Positions 8,389 to 17,290 of a DNA stretch of 64,000 nucleotides are shown one piece after another. The position numbers were made by a program, and so were the translations under genes. Position 1 is the stretch's first letter. Each line of letters begins with the position of its first letter. Under the pieces are notes generated by a model, which was not told where the DNA came from, did no database searches, and saw only the letters and a list, made by a program, of their open reading frames with translations. This DNA is from BJ22 sp021298375 (GTDB lineage: Bacteria; Planctomycetota; Planctomycetia; Pirellulales; Pirellulaceae), in the NCBI GenBank assembly GCA_046343015.1, contig JBKDOL010000110.1:42339-106338 (forward strand), read 5' to 3'.

Positions 8389-9497
8389 TGTTGCCGCGCA
8401 AACCCGGCTGGCTGTGCCTGGCCTTGATCATCGGGGTCGTGAATGGTCCGGTCGGCCAACTCGACTCGGCATTCTCGCAAGAGCGAGTGCAGGGGAATTG
8501 GTCGCTGAACCAACCGGCTGCGGTCAATCTTCCTGAAACCACACGCGTCGATTCCGGGGCAGCGCGAGCGATTTCCGGGCAAAGCGGCACAACCGCCGCG
8601 TTACAGTTCGCCTCGCCAGCCCCGAGCGTTCCAGACACCTTATCCCGCCCCTTGCCACTGCCTGCGAGCAGTTCGCCCGAAAAGCCGGTGGGTGAATTGG
8701 GAGTCGTGCCCTCCGTCGAGGAGTCAGAAAGTCCGCAGCAAGGCGGTCAATCGCGCGAACCAACGGTCTCGCCGCCAAGCGACCCGTTCCTTTCCGGATT
8801 GGCCCAGGGCGCCGAGGCCCTCGGTGCCACGCGACTCTCCGGCTCGTTTATTCAGACCGCTTTGTTGTTGGGAGCGCTTGGCCTGGCCCCAGCCATCTTA
8901 TTGATGACTACCTGTTACATACGGATCATGGTGGTACTTGGCTTGTTGCGGCAGGCATTGGGTACAACTCAACTTCCGCCCACGCAGATCCTGATGTCGC
9001 TCTCGATGTTCTTGACCATTTTGGTGATGACACCGGTCTGGCTCGAGATCAAGACGAAAGCCTACGACCCCTGGTCGCGGGAGAAGAACCCGATCAGCTG
9101 GGAAGAAGCCTGGAGTGCCGGCACGGTCCCCCTCAAGCAGTTCATGGTGCGGCAAATCGAAATCTGCGGGAATCGTTCCGCAGTGGAAGTACTCTACCGT
9201 CACGGCAAGGTGGGCTCGGCAGCGGTTCCTCCCCAGAATCTGAACGAAGCACCGCTGAACATCGTCCTGCCAGCGTTCATCCTCAGCGAGTTGAAAGTCG
9301 CCTTCCTGCTCGGCTTTCAGATTTTTCTTCCTTTTCTGATTCTGGATCTGGTGGTTTCCACGGTCACCGTTTCGATGGGGTTGGCGATGCTGCCTCCGAC
9401 AATGGTGAGTCTGCCGCTGAAGCTGATTTTGTTTGTCCTCGTCGACGGCTGGAATCTGGTCGTGGGGATGTTGTTGCAGAGTTTCGGCGGCAGTTAA
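8388..9497 (+). CDS. fliP: Flagellar export gate protein FliP
   Basis: FliP forms the pentameric core of the type III export channel. The C-terminal 240 residues are a full FliP: QTALLLGALGLAPAILLMTTCYIRIMVVLGLLRQALGT, TQLPPTQILMSLSMFLTILVM, a short periplasmic segment, then ELKVAFLLGFQIFLPFLILDLVV and TVSMGLAMLPPTMVSLPLKLILFVLVDGW. The first 130 residues hold a signal-like segment and a disordered Pro/Ser-rich part. That is an N-terminal extension over the usual length of about 250. The start overlaps the fliO stop by one base. The motif content is diagnostic. Confidence 0.97.
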   Translation: MLPRKPGWLCLALIIGVVNGPVGQLDSAFSQERVQGNWSLNQPAAVNLPETTRVDSGAARAISGQSGTTAALQFASPAPSVPDTLSRPLPLPASSSPEKPVGELGVVPSVEESESPQQGGQSREPTVSPPSDPFLSGLAQGAEALGATRLSGSFIQTALLLGALGLAPAILLMTTCYIRIMVVLGLLRQALGTTQLPPTQILMSLSMFLTILVMTPVWLEIKTKAYDPWSREKNPISWEEAWSAGTVPLKQFMVRQIEICGNRSAVEVLYRHGKVGSAAVPPQNLNEAPLNIVLPAFILSELKVAFLLGFQIFLPFLILDLVVSTVTVSMGLAMLPPTMVSLPLKLILFVLVDGWNLVVGMLLQSFGGS

Positions 9498-9529
9498 ACC
9501 GAGCGTTGTTCCAAATTGGGGATCCTTTC

Positions 9530-9823
9530 ATGATGCAATCGCAAGATGCCATTGATTTGGGGCGGGAGGCTCTGCTCTTCGCATTCCAATTGGGTGGGCC
9601 AATTCTGCTGGTCGTGCTTGGGGTCAGCCTCCTGATTGGCCTGCTGCAGAGCATGACCCAATTGCAGGATAGCGCCTTGAGCTTTATTCCAAAAATTGCC
9701 GTCGTGCTCGTCATCCTTGCCCTCGGACTGCCATGGCTGGGGTCGCGCATGGTCGACTACACGAAAGAGCAATGGCAGCGACCGCTCAATCTCGCCAGTA
9801 CGATTCAGCCCGAGCAACGCTAA
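9530..9823 (+). CDS. fliQ: Flagellar export gate protein FliQ
   Basis: The 97-residue protein has two membrane helices joined by a short loop: REALLFAFQLGGPILLVVLGVSLLIGLLQSMTQLQD and IPKIAVVLVILALGLPWLGSRMVDY. This is the FliQ/YscS family, whose usual length is 85-95. The TQLQDSALSFIPK segment is the strongly conserved family signature. Two ATGs lie in a row at 9530 and 9533, with GGGGAT upstream. The gene is 32 bases after fliP and 18 bases before fliR. Confidence 0.96.
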   Translation: MMQSQDAIDLGREALLFAFQLGGPILLVVLGVSLLIGLLQSMTQLQDSALSFIPKIAVVLVILALGLPWLGSRMVDYTKEQWQRPLNLASTIQPEQR

Positions 9824-9841
9824 CCGAGCGACAGGCTTCTG

Positions 9842-10639
9842 ATGGATTTGCTGCATTTCGGCTTGTTAGCGGGCGTTCGGTTGACCGCACTGGTCTGGTC
9901 CGCACCCTTACTGGGACATCAGGCGGTCGCACTCTGGATCCGGTTGCTGCTTGCGGGACTCCTGACACTCGTCGCCGTGCTGGCCGGTGCTCCAGCCAAC
10001 TTTTCAGCCCCATCGACCGCGGGCAACCTGCTCGGTCAGGTGTTGAGCGAGGCCTTAATCGGCTTGCTGCTGGGGCTGAGCGTCAGCCTGCTCTTGATGG
10101 CGGGGGAGTGGATGGCCGAGTTGATCTCGCAGATGGCCGGGGTAGCCAACGGCGAGACGGACGAGTTTGGCGATTCTGCGGCACCCGGCTCCCGCCTGAT
10201 TGGGTTGCTCACGATTGTGCTTTTTGTTTTGGCTCGGGGTCCAGAGTACCTCGTGGGCGGAATTCTCGAGTCGCTGCAGTCGATCCCGCCGGGATCCGCG
10301 ATCCAGCGCGAGGCACTTTTGCCCTTGCTGGGTGAATTGGTGAGACAAGGTTTGAGCCTGGCAGTCCGCGGTGTGGGCCCGGCAGTGGCAGCTCTGTTGA
10401 CGGCAACGACGGCAGTCCATCTGCTGCAGCGTGTCGTTCCGGGGTCGGGATTGAGCGGCATCGGAACCGGTATCGGCATGTTTGTCTTCGCCCTGGCGAT
10501 GTTCCTGACGCTCAGCGGGGGCCTGTGGTTGGTCGACGGAAACTGGGAAGCGGGTTGGCGACTGGTTTCCGAATCATTGCAGTCGACAGTAGCCGACACG
10601 AGTCTGAATGAAAAATCGTTTGATACCTTTCGGCCCTAA
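9842..10639 (+). CDS. fliR: Flagellar export gate protein FliR
   Basis: The 265-residue membrane protein matches FliR/YscT in size and pattern. There are several hydrophobic helices, an early segment with the conserved ALIGLLLGLSVSLLLMAGEWMAELISQMAGVA (residues about 70-100), and a second half ending in FALAMFLTLSGGLWLVDG. FliR completes the FliPQR gate in the centre of the MS ring. It follows fliQ closely in the same transcriptional direction, and flhB begins 82 bases later. Confidence 0.93.
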   Translation: MDLLHFGLLAGVRLTALVWSAPLLGHQAVALWIRLLLAGLLTLVAVLAGAPANFSAPSTAGNLLGQVLSEALIGLLLGLSVSLLLMAGEWMAELISQMAGVANGETDEFGDSAAPGSRLIGLLTIVLFVLARGPEYLVGGILESLQSIPPGSAIQREALLPLLGELVRQGLSLAVRGVGPAVAALLTATTAVHLLQRVVPGSGLSGIGTGIGMFVFALAMFLTLSGGLWLVDGNWEAGWRLVSESLQSTVADTSLNEKSFDTFRP

Positions 10640-10721
10640 AAGCCAAGCCTCCCCGACGACAGCCTGCGTGTGAGTCATCGCCTGCTTGTTACTTAATTTT
10701 CGCTAACGGATCACGAAAATC

Positions 10722-11459
10722 ATGTCCGAACAAGACCGCGATGAGGCGATACATCCAGCCAGCGAAATCAAATTGGCTCGCGCCCGGCAACAGGGAGAAC
10801 TTTGCCGCAGTTACACCCTGGCACAAGCGATCCAGGTTGCCGTCGGGTTCGCGGTTCTCAGCCTGGCTCTCTGGCCATTGACCACCGCCTTGCTGGACTG
10901 GACTCGCGACTACTGGACGAATGCCGCGGGAACCAGCCGACCGGAGCTCGACTTGCCCGAATTGCTGATCCGCTTGGGATGGCCCTTGAGCCTGCTTCTG
11001 TTCGCCCTGTTTGCGATTGGTTGCCTCAGTCATCTGCTGCAGACCGGTTGGACATGGGGCCAACGCCCGCTGGTCCGGGGTCCCAGTTGGCAGCTGGACC
11101 TAACTCTCAAGCAATGGTTTTCACCGAGCCGCTGGGCCGTCTCGCTGCTGGGGATTCTTTGCCTTGGCGGCCTGCTCAGCTGGCGGTGGTCAAACGGCCC
11201 TGACGAATTGAACCAGCTGAGCGAGCTTTGGTCGGCCTCGAATGAAGAGCTGGCGGAGGTGGCACTGTCGCAGATGCGTTCCTGGCTGCTGCCTGTCGTC
11301 GGCAGCCTGTTACTGCTCGGGGGATTAGACTACGCACTCCAACGCTGGAGCTACTTCCAGCGGTTGCAGATGACCGATCAGGAACTTCGCGATGAGCAGA
11401 AGGATGAACAGAATCCGGCGCGGTCGGCGCTGAAGCGCAGGCGGGCCCACGCCGGCTGA
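10722..11459 (+). CDS. flhB: FlhB-like export protein lacking the autocleavage domain
   Basis: The 245 residues cover the FlhB membrane domain only. The N-terminus is typical (EIKLARARQQGELCRSYTLAQA), four membrane segments follow, and the connector RWSYFQRLQMTDQELRDEQKDEQNP corresponds to the linker before the cytoplasmic domain in normal FlhB. The protein then ends in a basic tail (ALKRRRAHAG). Usual FlhB is about 350-380 residues and continues with the NPTH-containing autocleavage domain that switches export specificity. No such sequence exists downstream: a minus-strand sulfotransferase begins three bases after the stop. The reading frame shows no sign of a frameshift. A separate FlhB-C-like protein may be encoded elsewhere in the genome. 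Confidence 0.88.
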   Translation: MSEQDRDEAIHPASEIKLARARQQGELCRSYTLAQAIQVAVGFAVLSLALWPLTTALLDWTRDYWTNAAGTSRPELDLPELLIRLGWPLSLLLFALFAIGCLSHLLQTGWTWGQRPLVRGPSWQLDLTLKQWFSPSRWAVSLLGILCLGGLLSWRWSNGPDELNQLSELWSASNEELAEVALSQMRSWLLPVVGSLLLLGGLDYALQRWSYFQRLQMTDQELRDEQKDEQNPARSALKRRRAHAG

Positions 11460-11462
11460 GGC

Positions 11463-12572
11463 TCAATATCCGAAGGCCGCACGGTAGGCGTGCCAGTGCT
11501 GGTCGATTTCCGCGCAGATCTCGGCGGGAGGCGTCGAGGTTGAAGGCTTGAGTTGCTGCCGGGCCGCGAAATAGCGGTCGATCTTTTCCAGCAACGGGCC
11601 TGGCTGGGGCCAAGCCAGTTGCTCGAGCAATCCTTCCATCGTCTTTCGTGGATTGGCGACGAGCTGTTCAAACTGCAGCTCGAACAATTGCCCTTGAACG
11701 TGCGGCCGATCTTTGAGGAAAGCGCCGTAGAGCTGACCTTGGCAGCGGTGAACGAACTGACGCATCTCGGCTTCGGAATAGCGAGCCAGCTGGAAGCCCT
11801 GAGTTTCGTCAAGCGTCCGCCACATCCGCGCCGTTGACGGGACCAGTTTGTAGGGTTCGCGTGAGATGTGAATGAAGCGGGCTCCAGGAAACCACTCACT
11901 CAGCTCGCTCAACCGGGCCGTATGGGGCGGGGACTTGAGAACCAGCGGCTTGGGGGTCCGGCAGGTGAGTGTCCGGTAAAAGTAGTCGAGACTCCAGCGC
12001 AGGCGTTCGCGGTCGGCTGGGGCAAGTTCCGCCGGATCAAAAACGAGCGTTTCCTTGAGGCGATCACGGGGAAAAGCGATTCCCCGGTAGGAGGTTGGGG
12101 CGCCGAGTGAAATCAGGGCGAAGTCGTCCTCCTGGGGGCTGTCGCCAGCAAGTTCCATATTGTCCATGGGACGGCGACCGGGAAGCAGGAGACTGACCAG
12201 CGGCTTGAGCACGGCTCGGGAGACGAGGAGGTGATGGGGAATGAACGTGTCGAGCGTGGTGGGACAGGTGACTGACTCATCGAGCGTCAACAGTTCGTGC
12301 AATAACGTCGTCCCGCTGCGCCAATGGCCAATGATGAACAGCGGTGGGGCGGCGAGATTGGTTTGGGCAATTCGGCGGTCGAAAAACAGCTGCTGCAGTG
12401 GTCGGAGCGCGCTATTGAAGCCTGCGCAGCCGGTCCCGAGAAAGGTCATGCCCCATTTGAGCGGATGGATTCGGCCGCCATGCTCGAGCAGCATTCGCCA
12501 GAACCCGCCCAGTCGCATGCCGTTCCAGATACGGGGCGACCAGGGAGGATAAGAATTGGTCAGTTGGGACAA
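11463..12572 (-). CDS. Sulfotransferase family protein
   Basis: The 369-residue protein has both PAPS-binding signatures of sulfotransferases. The 5'-phosphosulfate loop is IGHWRSGTTLLHELL (residues about 80-94). The 3'-phosphate region is ARFIHISREPYKLVPSTARM (about 230-250). A conserved CPTTLDTFIPHHL segment lies between them. The predicted reaction is transfer of sulfate from PAPS to a hydroxyl or amine of a carbohydrate or other acceptor; the acceptor cannot be told. Translation probably starts at a TTG (12570-12572) with AAAGG upstream, because the YPPWSPRIWNGM sequence right after it is family-like and no ATG lies in frame before it. It is convergent with flhB, three bases apart, and 123 bases downstream of the helicase gene. 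Confidence 0.88.
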   Translation of the reverse strand: MSQLTNSYPPWSPRIWNGMRLGGFWRMLLEHGGRIHPLKWGMTFLGTGCAGFNSALRPLQQLFFDRRIAQTNLAAPPLFIIGHWRSGTTLLHELLTLDESVTCPTTLDTFIPHHLLVSRAVLKPLVSLLLPGRRPMDNMELAGDSPQEDDFALISLGAPTSYRGIAFPRDRLKETLVFDPAELAPADRERLRWSLDYFYRTLTCRTPKPLVLKSPPHTARLSELSEWFPGARFIHISREPYKLVPSTARMWRTLDETQGFQLARYSEAEMRQFVHRCQGQLYGAFLKDRPHVQGQLFELQFEQLVANPRKTMEGLLEQLAWPQPGPLLEKIDRYFAARQQLKPSTSTPPAEICAEIDQHWHAYRAAFGY

Positions 12573-12695
12573 GTCGCCATCGCCTTTGGGGGTCGAGAGG
12601 AATGGTTTGGAGGGTGATTGGCTGCGGCCCGCAACTCCCTGCGTCGCCCGTCATGCCGGGCCGAGTCAAACCAGCCCGAGACGCCGCGGTTTGTT

Positions 12696-14450
12696 CTAGG
12701 CAACGCGTGCTGTAATCATACCCTTTGGGGTCCGCAAGTTGAACAAGCCGAAGATTTCGTCCGGGCTCAGGCCGAGTGGTGGTGGGACTTGATTGTCCGA
12801 GAGGATTTCGCGGAATAATTGCCGCTTTGCTTCGAGGATTTCGTGGATCTTCTCTTCGATGGTTTCCGTCATGATCATCCGGGAGACGGTCACCGCTCCG
12901 CTTACGCCAATGCGATGGGCGCGGTTGATGGCCTGGTCTTCGATCGCCGGATTCCACCAGCGATCAAACAGGAAGACATACCGGCAAAACTGAAGATTCA
13001 AGCCGACGCTTCCCGCCCCGTAGCTCATCAGCAACACGTGGCGGTTGGGATTCTGCTTGAATTCACTCAGGATCCCGTCCCGCTGGTTGCTCGGAATCCG
13101 TCCGTGAAACTGCAACGGATTGAATTGGGGAATGCGTTCGGCGATCTGGTCGAGCGCGCCGACCCATTGGCTGAAGACGATCGCCTTCTGCCCGCTGGCA
13201 GCGACCTCTTCCATGTCGGCCGCGAGGCGGTCGAGTTTACTGCTGGCGCCGGTGGCTGGATCGAAATTGCAGACCTGCTTGAGGCGGAGCACCAGCTCGA
13301 AGACGTGCTTGATGGTGACCTCCTCTCCGAGCGCGTTCAGTTTGAGGACGCCCGAGTCTTCCGCCGACTTATAGGAATCGTATTGTTCAGGAGTCAAATC
13401 GAGTGCGTCGTCGCGAATCAGTTTGGGTGGCATGTCGGTCATGACCACATCTTTGGTGCGGCGAAGAATGTGGTCGGACACGCCCTCGCGAATCTGCCGC
13501 ACGGACATCCCCTTGGCGACCAGCCCGGGCGAGACGAACTCGAAGATCCCGACCAAGTCATCGATGCTGTTTTCAACGGGGGTTCCGGTCAGTGCCCAGC
13601 TCCGCCGGCGGTTGATCTGGCGGACGACTTTGCTGGTGGCGTTGTCGGCATTCTTGACTCGCTGGGCCTCATCCAGAATGACGAGGTCGTATTCCTGCTC
13701 GAGCAGATACTCCTGGTCCCGGGTCAGAAGTTCGTAGTTGGCAATTTTGACTGGTGACTGATCGGCGGCCCAGAGCCATTGCCGCGCGGACTGGCTTCCC
13801 TTGATTGGGGCGACGGGAATCTCGGGAGCCCAGGTTTTGAATTCGCGCAGCCAGTTCGTCACGAGCGGCTTGGGGCAGATCAACAGCACGCGACGGGCTT
13901 GCTGCGAGCGGAGCAGCATGCGCACGGTGGAAATCGCCTGCATGGTTTTGCCGAGTCCCATTTCATCGGCGAGCACCGCAGCGTTGCGGGGAAACAGGAA
14001 AGCCAAACCCGAGAATTGATAGGGGAAGGGCTCGAACGGAAACTCCATGGTGTTGCCGGCAAGCAGATACTCCAGCGGCGGCTGGAGCAGATAGAACAGG
14101 CGCTCGCTGAGTTTAACCACATCACCGGGCGGTTTGATTCGGGTGTGTTGTTTGGGGCGTGACGGGGTGGATTGGTTTGCGGCGTCCCCGTCGACCGGGT
14201 TCTGAGTTGGGGCAGGGGCCAGCTCCCTGGGGGGCCGCCGCGAGGTGGCTGGCTTTCGCGCGAGCAGTTCCGGCTTGGCCTCGAAGAAGTAGCTGCAGAC
14301 CTTGGGCCGGCGGTACTTCAGCCCGGCAGAGACGACTGCAGGCCGGGCGTCGGCAAAGTCGTAAAGCGATTGAATTTGCACCCTGCCGGAAGCGCCGGTT
14401 TGGTTCGGAGGTGGCAATGGCGTATCTTGCATCTGGTCGAGTCCGCTCAT
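12696..14450 (-). CDS. SNF2-family helicase/ATPase
   Basis: The 584-residue protein has a variable N-terminal 130 residues, then a two-lobed SNF2 ATPase. Motif I is DEMGLGKT (162-169), motif Ia ICPKPLVTNW, motif II DEAQ (260-263) and motif III LTGTP (about 286-290). The C-terminal lobe has YGAGSVGLNLQ (motif V) and QAINRAHRIG (motif VI), then a Leu/Glu-rich tail typical of bacterial SNF2/RapA-like enzymes. These proteins translocate on double-stranded DNA and remodel protein-DNA complexes. There is no SWIM zinc domain. The gene begins inside the stop codon of the upstream small gene (ATGA overlap), so the two proteins are probably partners. I see no nuclease or methylase next to it that would mark a defence island. 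Confidence 0.93.
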   Translation of the reverse strand: MSGLDQMQDTPLPPPNQTGASGRVQIQSLYDFADARPAVVSAGLKYRRPKVCSYFFEAKPELLARKPATSRRPPRELAPAPTQNPVDGDAANQSTPSRPKQHTRIKPPGDVVKLSERLFYLLQPPLEYLLAGNTMEFPFEPFPYQFSGLAFLFPRNAAVLADEMGLGKTMQAISTVRMLLRSQQARRVLLICPKPLVTNWLREFKTWAPEIPVAPIKGSQSARQWLWAADQSPVKIANYELLTRDQEYLLEQEYDLVILDEAQRVKNADNATSKVVRQINRRRSWALTGTPVENSIDDLVGIFEFVSPGLVAKGMSVRQIREGVSDHILRRTKDVVMTDMPPKLIRDDALDLTPEQYDSYKSAEDSGVLKLNALGEEVTIKHVFELVLRLKQVCNFDPATGASSKLDRLAADMEEVAASGQKAIVFSQWVGALDQIAERIPQFNPLQFHGRIPSNQRDGILSEFKQNPNRHVLLMSYGAGSVGLNLQFCRYVFLFDRWWNPAIEDQAINRAHRIGVSGAVTVSRMIMTETIEEKIHEILEAKRQLFREILSDNQVPPPLGLSPDEIFGLFNLRTPKGMITARVA

Positions 14451-14980
14451 CTGGCGACCGCGTGGGCTTCTTCCATGGCCGACCGGATTCGCTCGAACGG
14501 CTCATCCAGCGGAAGTTGGCTGGCGAAGTCCTCGGCCGCAGCAAAGACTGGCAACTCTTCACCGGGAGGAATGACAGCCACGACTTCCCAGTCCTCGATT
14601 TTCCGCGGAACCGAGACGCGTCCGTTCCAGACTCGGTTGGGCAGCGGCAGTGGCTCGCGGGAGATGAGCAACAACGGGAGTTCAGTTTGGGCGTGGAAGT
14701 CCAGCAGTTCCGGCCGATCGACCAGAATCAATTGCGGCGGCTGCTTGGTCTGCTCCAGCAGGGCGGCTGCGATTTGCTCGCAGAAGAGGAAAGATTTGAG
14801 GGTTGTGCCGAACAAAACTTCCTGGGTTCGCGTAGGAGTCAGCGGCGCCGTGCAGTGAAACTCGACGGGTCGTCCCCACTGATTGAGAATCAGCATTCCG
14901 CCGCAAGAGCCCACCTCTGGTATCTCGAGCACGGTGAGAAAGGCGAGACGATTGAGGGAGCTGGAAGATCCCGATTCCAT
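14447..14980 (-). CDS. Unknown protein translationally coupled to the SNF2 ATPase
   Basis: The product is about 177 residues if translation starts at the ATG at 14980; a TTG at 15004 would add eight. It is soluble and acidic, with no signal peptide, and alternates beta-type hydrophobic segments (LAFLTVLEI, GGMLILNQW, PQLILVDRP) with helices. The middle (EVLFGTTLKSFLFCEQIAAALLEQ) is the most conserved-looking part. I do not recognise a domain. Its TGA overlaps the ATG of the SNF2 gene, so it is made in step with that ATPase and is a likely subunit or DNA/protein adaptor for it. The sequence has normal codon usage and no frameshift. Confidence 0.75.
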   Translation of the reverse strand: MESGSSSSLNRLAFLTVLEIPEVGSCGGMLILNQWGRPVEFHCTAPLTPTRTQEVLFGTTLKSFLFCEQIAAALLEQTKQPPQLILVDRPELLDFHAQTELPLLLISREPLPLPNRVWNGRVSVPRKIEDWEVVAVIPPGEELPVFAAAEDFASQLPLDEPFERIRSAMEEAHAVAR

Positions 14981-15655
14981 TCGAGGTGTTTCCCGGTGCG
15001 ACAAGCAAGGCTGAGATGAGTGCAGATTGCCGTCGACTGGGCTGCCGAAAACAGCGGGGTTTGCGGGGTAGTCAAAGCTTGCGGATTTTCAAGCCTGTTT
15101 CGGGCTGATTCCGCAAACACGGCACTCTCAGTACCTGCCATCGGCGAGCGGTAAAAGTTGACTTTAAAGGAAGCCAGATTCAAGCGACTCTGCGGCTTGA
15201 GAAAACAGAGGAATTATGCGGTTCGCAACGGTCGCGGCGCGCGAAAGTTTTTCGTGTGCACCAGTCGCGAGCGATTCCCTTAAAGATTGTCCGAGCTCCT
15301 TCCGGGGAGTTGCTCGACACTCGCGGATCGCGTGTCTATACTGAAACGAAGTCGCACGGAACACTCCCCGATGGCTCGGCTATTGCGGCCTTTTGGGCGC
15401 GGCCTTTTGGGGAGGAAATCGCTGGCGACTTTTCGCGGCTGAATGAATTGGCCGACGCCCCTTTTACGCCGAGCTGGTGGCTGAGCTGCCAAGCCGGATT
15501 TTGATTCGCCGGGTGGTTTGCAGGACGTCAACTTGCGGACTTTGGGTCTGCACGCGGACGCGTTGCAGTCTTCGAGACAAGCAGTCTTCGAGACAAGCGC
15601 GGTTTTGAAACTTGCGGTCGGCCGAATCCCCGCCCTCTTCCGGAGTGACTCGTTC
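14981..15655. other. Intergenic region between divergent genes, with two short tandem repeats
   Basis: About 675 bases separate the helicase unit (minus) from the next plus-strand gene. Several short frames exist but none has protein-like features. GCGGCCTTTTGGG is repeated at about 15385-15411, and the 16-mer GCAGTCTTCGAGACAA is perfectly duplicated at 15565-15580 and 15581-15596. Both divergent promoters should lie here. Confidence 0.5.
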
Positions 15656-16123
15656 ATGGCTCAAAAGCCCCAAGAGATCCCCACTGTCTTTCGCATTGAC
15701 GTCAGCCCCACCGCTTCCGAGGCCAATCTGGTCAACCAGAACAAAAAGGCCGATTCGGAAATGACAGCCTTGCTCAAGCAACTCGTTGCGGGTCAAAACC
15801 GGCAGAATGAAATGCTCGAGGAGCTGATCGACCAGATGGGTGCGGCCCAGCGACAACGAGCTGCCGAACTGGGGCAGTGGCGCGAAGCCAATCCGGCTCT
15901 GGCACGGCGTTGCCGGGCAGCGGCCGAGGCCTTGAGCCAAGTCCAAACCGAGTTTCTCGAGAACATCACGATCGACATCAAGGAAAATTACGAGAACATG
16001 CTCGACGGCGATTTCGCCTTGAATGAGTTCGTCGACCGCTACGGACCTCGTCTCGCCCACCTCAACGGAGTTTTGCAGGTCCTTTCGCAGTTGAGCAGTG
16101 TGGCGCCGGCCAATAACCAGTAG
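15656..16123 (+). CDS. Small soluble protein of unknown function, helix-rich
   Basis: The protein has 155 residues from the ATG at 15656, which is preceded by GGAG about ten bases upstream. An upstream extension of the frame runs through a tandem repeat and is not credible. It has no signal peptide or membrane segment. After a short N-terminal strand region (IPTVFRIDVSP), the remainder is predicted helical: ADSEMTALLKQLVAGQNRQNEMLEELIDQM looks like a coiled coil, followed by ALARRCRAAAEALSQVQTEFLENI and ENYENMLDGDFALNEFVDRYG. This pattern suggests an oligomeric or adaptor protein. I do not recognise a named family, although the sequence reads as a conserved planctomycete type. A hairpin at 16293-16316 could end its transcript. 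Confidence 0.7.
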   Translation: MAQKPQEIPTVFRIDVSPTASEANLVNQNKKADSEMTALLKQLVAGQNRQNEMLEELIDQMGAAQRQRAAELGQWREANPALARRCRAAAEALSQVQTEFLENITIDIKENYENMLDGDFALNEFVDRYGPRLAHLNGVLQVLSQLSSVAPANNQ

Positions 16124-16125
16124 CC

Positions 16126-16175
16126 GCAGTAAGGCTCGGTTGGGCAGTAAGGCTCGGTTGGGCAGTAAGCTTGGC
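16126..16175. repeat. 18-bp tandem duplication
   Basis: GCAGTAAGGCTCGGTTGG occurs perfectly at 16126-16143 and 16144-16161, followed by a partial third copy (GCAGTAAGCTTGG, 16162-16174). It begins directly after the stop codon of the upstream gene. Confidence 0.9.
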
Positions 16176-16292
16176 TGGAGCAGGCGGAGACTCGCTCCGT
16201 GGGCAAGCGGACTGGACGGAACGAGTGTCCCATCCGAACGGTTCGGCGAAGTTCAGCCGCTTTGAGATTCGGAACCCTTTCAATCAGTGATG

Positions 16293-16319
16293 CGGCCCGG
16301 CAACCCAACCGGGCCGTTT
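16293..16319 (+). terminator. Possible transcription terminator or attenuator hairpin
   Basis: CGGCCCGG (16293-16300) pairs perfectly with CCGGGCCG (16309-16316) around an eight-base loop, followed by TTTGCTT. The U-run is weak. The hairpin ends 15 bases before the next start codon, so it could end the upstream transcript or affect translation of the hydrolase gene. Confidence 0.45.
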
Positions 16320-16334
16320 GCTTGCGCGAGTCGA

Positions 16335-17198
16335 ATGATGCAGGGTGAACTGGTAACCACGCAGACTGGCGACAACGTTCGCTTGAACGGCTTTTTTCTG
16401 GAACGCCGCCAAACGCCGCTCACTGCCGTTGATGGGGCTGTGGTGATGCACGGCCTGGCGGGTAATTTTTATGGCTCCGCATTGCTCCTGAATCTCGCCC
16501 GCCAACTGGCTGATTCAGGGATTAGCGCCGTGGTTGGCAATTCCCGCGGACACGATCTCCTGAATTTGACGATTCGCAGCGGCCGCAGTCAGACCAACGG
16601 CGCCTCAGTCGAGGATGTCGCCGAGGGACCGGCCGACCTGCTGGGCTGGGTCGATTTTCTCCATCGCCGGCAATGCGAACGCGTTTTGCTGGTGGGGCAC
16701 AGCTTGGGTGCGATCAAGTCGCTGCTCACCGTCGCGGGTTCGCTCCCCGAGCATGTCGTTGGCGTCGCGGCGCTTTCGCCCACGCGTTTGAATCACGATC
16801 AATTCGCCCAGTCTCGATCGGGTCCCCTGTTTTTGCAGACGCTGGCCGATGCTCGGCTACTGTGTGAACAGGGGAAGTCACAGGAGTTGCTGCGGATTCA
16901 GTTTCCCTTTCCAACCTTGATGGCGGCCCAAGCCTATCTCGATAAATATGGGCCAGGAAATCGATTCGACTGGCTGGGTTGGATCGACCAGATTCGCCTC
17001 CCGACGCTGGTCCTTTTTGGAGAGCTGGAGCTCGAGGAGAATCCTGCCTTTGAGGGATTGAGAGCTGAATTGGTGCAGAAGCTGGCCGGTCATCCATCGA
17101 TCGAATGGCAGGAAGTTCCGCGGGCGGACCATTTCTATTCCGCGACCGTGCTCGTCGCCGCCGAGCGCCTGCTCGACTGGGTGCACCGGACGTTTTAA
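16335..17198 (+). CDS. Alpha/beta-fold hydrolase (serine hydrolase)
   Basis: The 287-residue protein is a canonical alpha/beta-hydrolase. The oxyanion-hole region VVMHGLAGNFYGS is followed by NSRGHDL, then the nucleophile elbow GHSLGA, with Ser at about residue 134. An acidic-residue strand (PTLVLFGELELEEN) and a C-terminal catalytic His (RADHFYS) follow. This arrangement fits esterases, lipases or the serine aminopeptidase-like family, and the substrate is unknown. There is no signal peptide. Two ATGs lie next to each other (16335 and 16338), and a frame extension to 16287 passes through the hairpin above and is unlikely. In contrast to the hydrolase at 3758-4543, this copy keeps its full catalytic triad. 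Confidence 0.88.
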   Translation: MMQGELVTTQTGDNVRLNGFFLERRQTPLTAVDGAVVMHGLAGNFYGSALLLNLARQLADSGISAVVGNSRGHDLLNLTIRSGRSQTNGASVEDVAEGPADLLGWVDFLHRRQCERVLLVGHSLGAIKSLLTVAGSLPEHVVGVAALSPTRLNHDQFAQSRSGPLFLQTLADARLLCEQGKSQELLRIQFPFPTLMAAQAYLDKYGPGNRFDWLGWIDQIRLPTLVLFGELELEENPAFEGLRAELVQKLAGHPSIEWQEVPRADHFYSATVLVAAERLLDWVHRTF

Positions 17199-17290
17199 AA
17201 GCCGGCAAGCGGAAGAAGCATCGCGGGGAATCCGGCGAGTTGGGCCATCCAGACCCGCGATCGCCAGTCGGCTGATTCCCAACCGATACG

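Noticed and set aside
11460..12572. Frameshifted continuation of flhB
   Set aside because: The following DNA encodes a complete sulfotransferase on the other strand, and no NPTH-like sequence is visible in any plus-strand frame.
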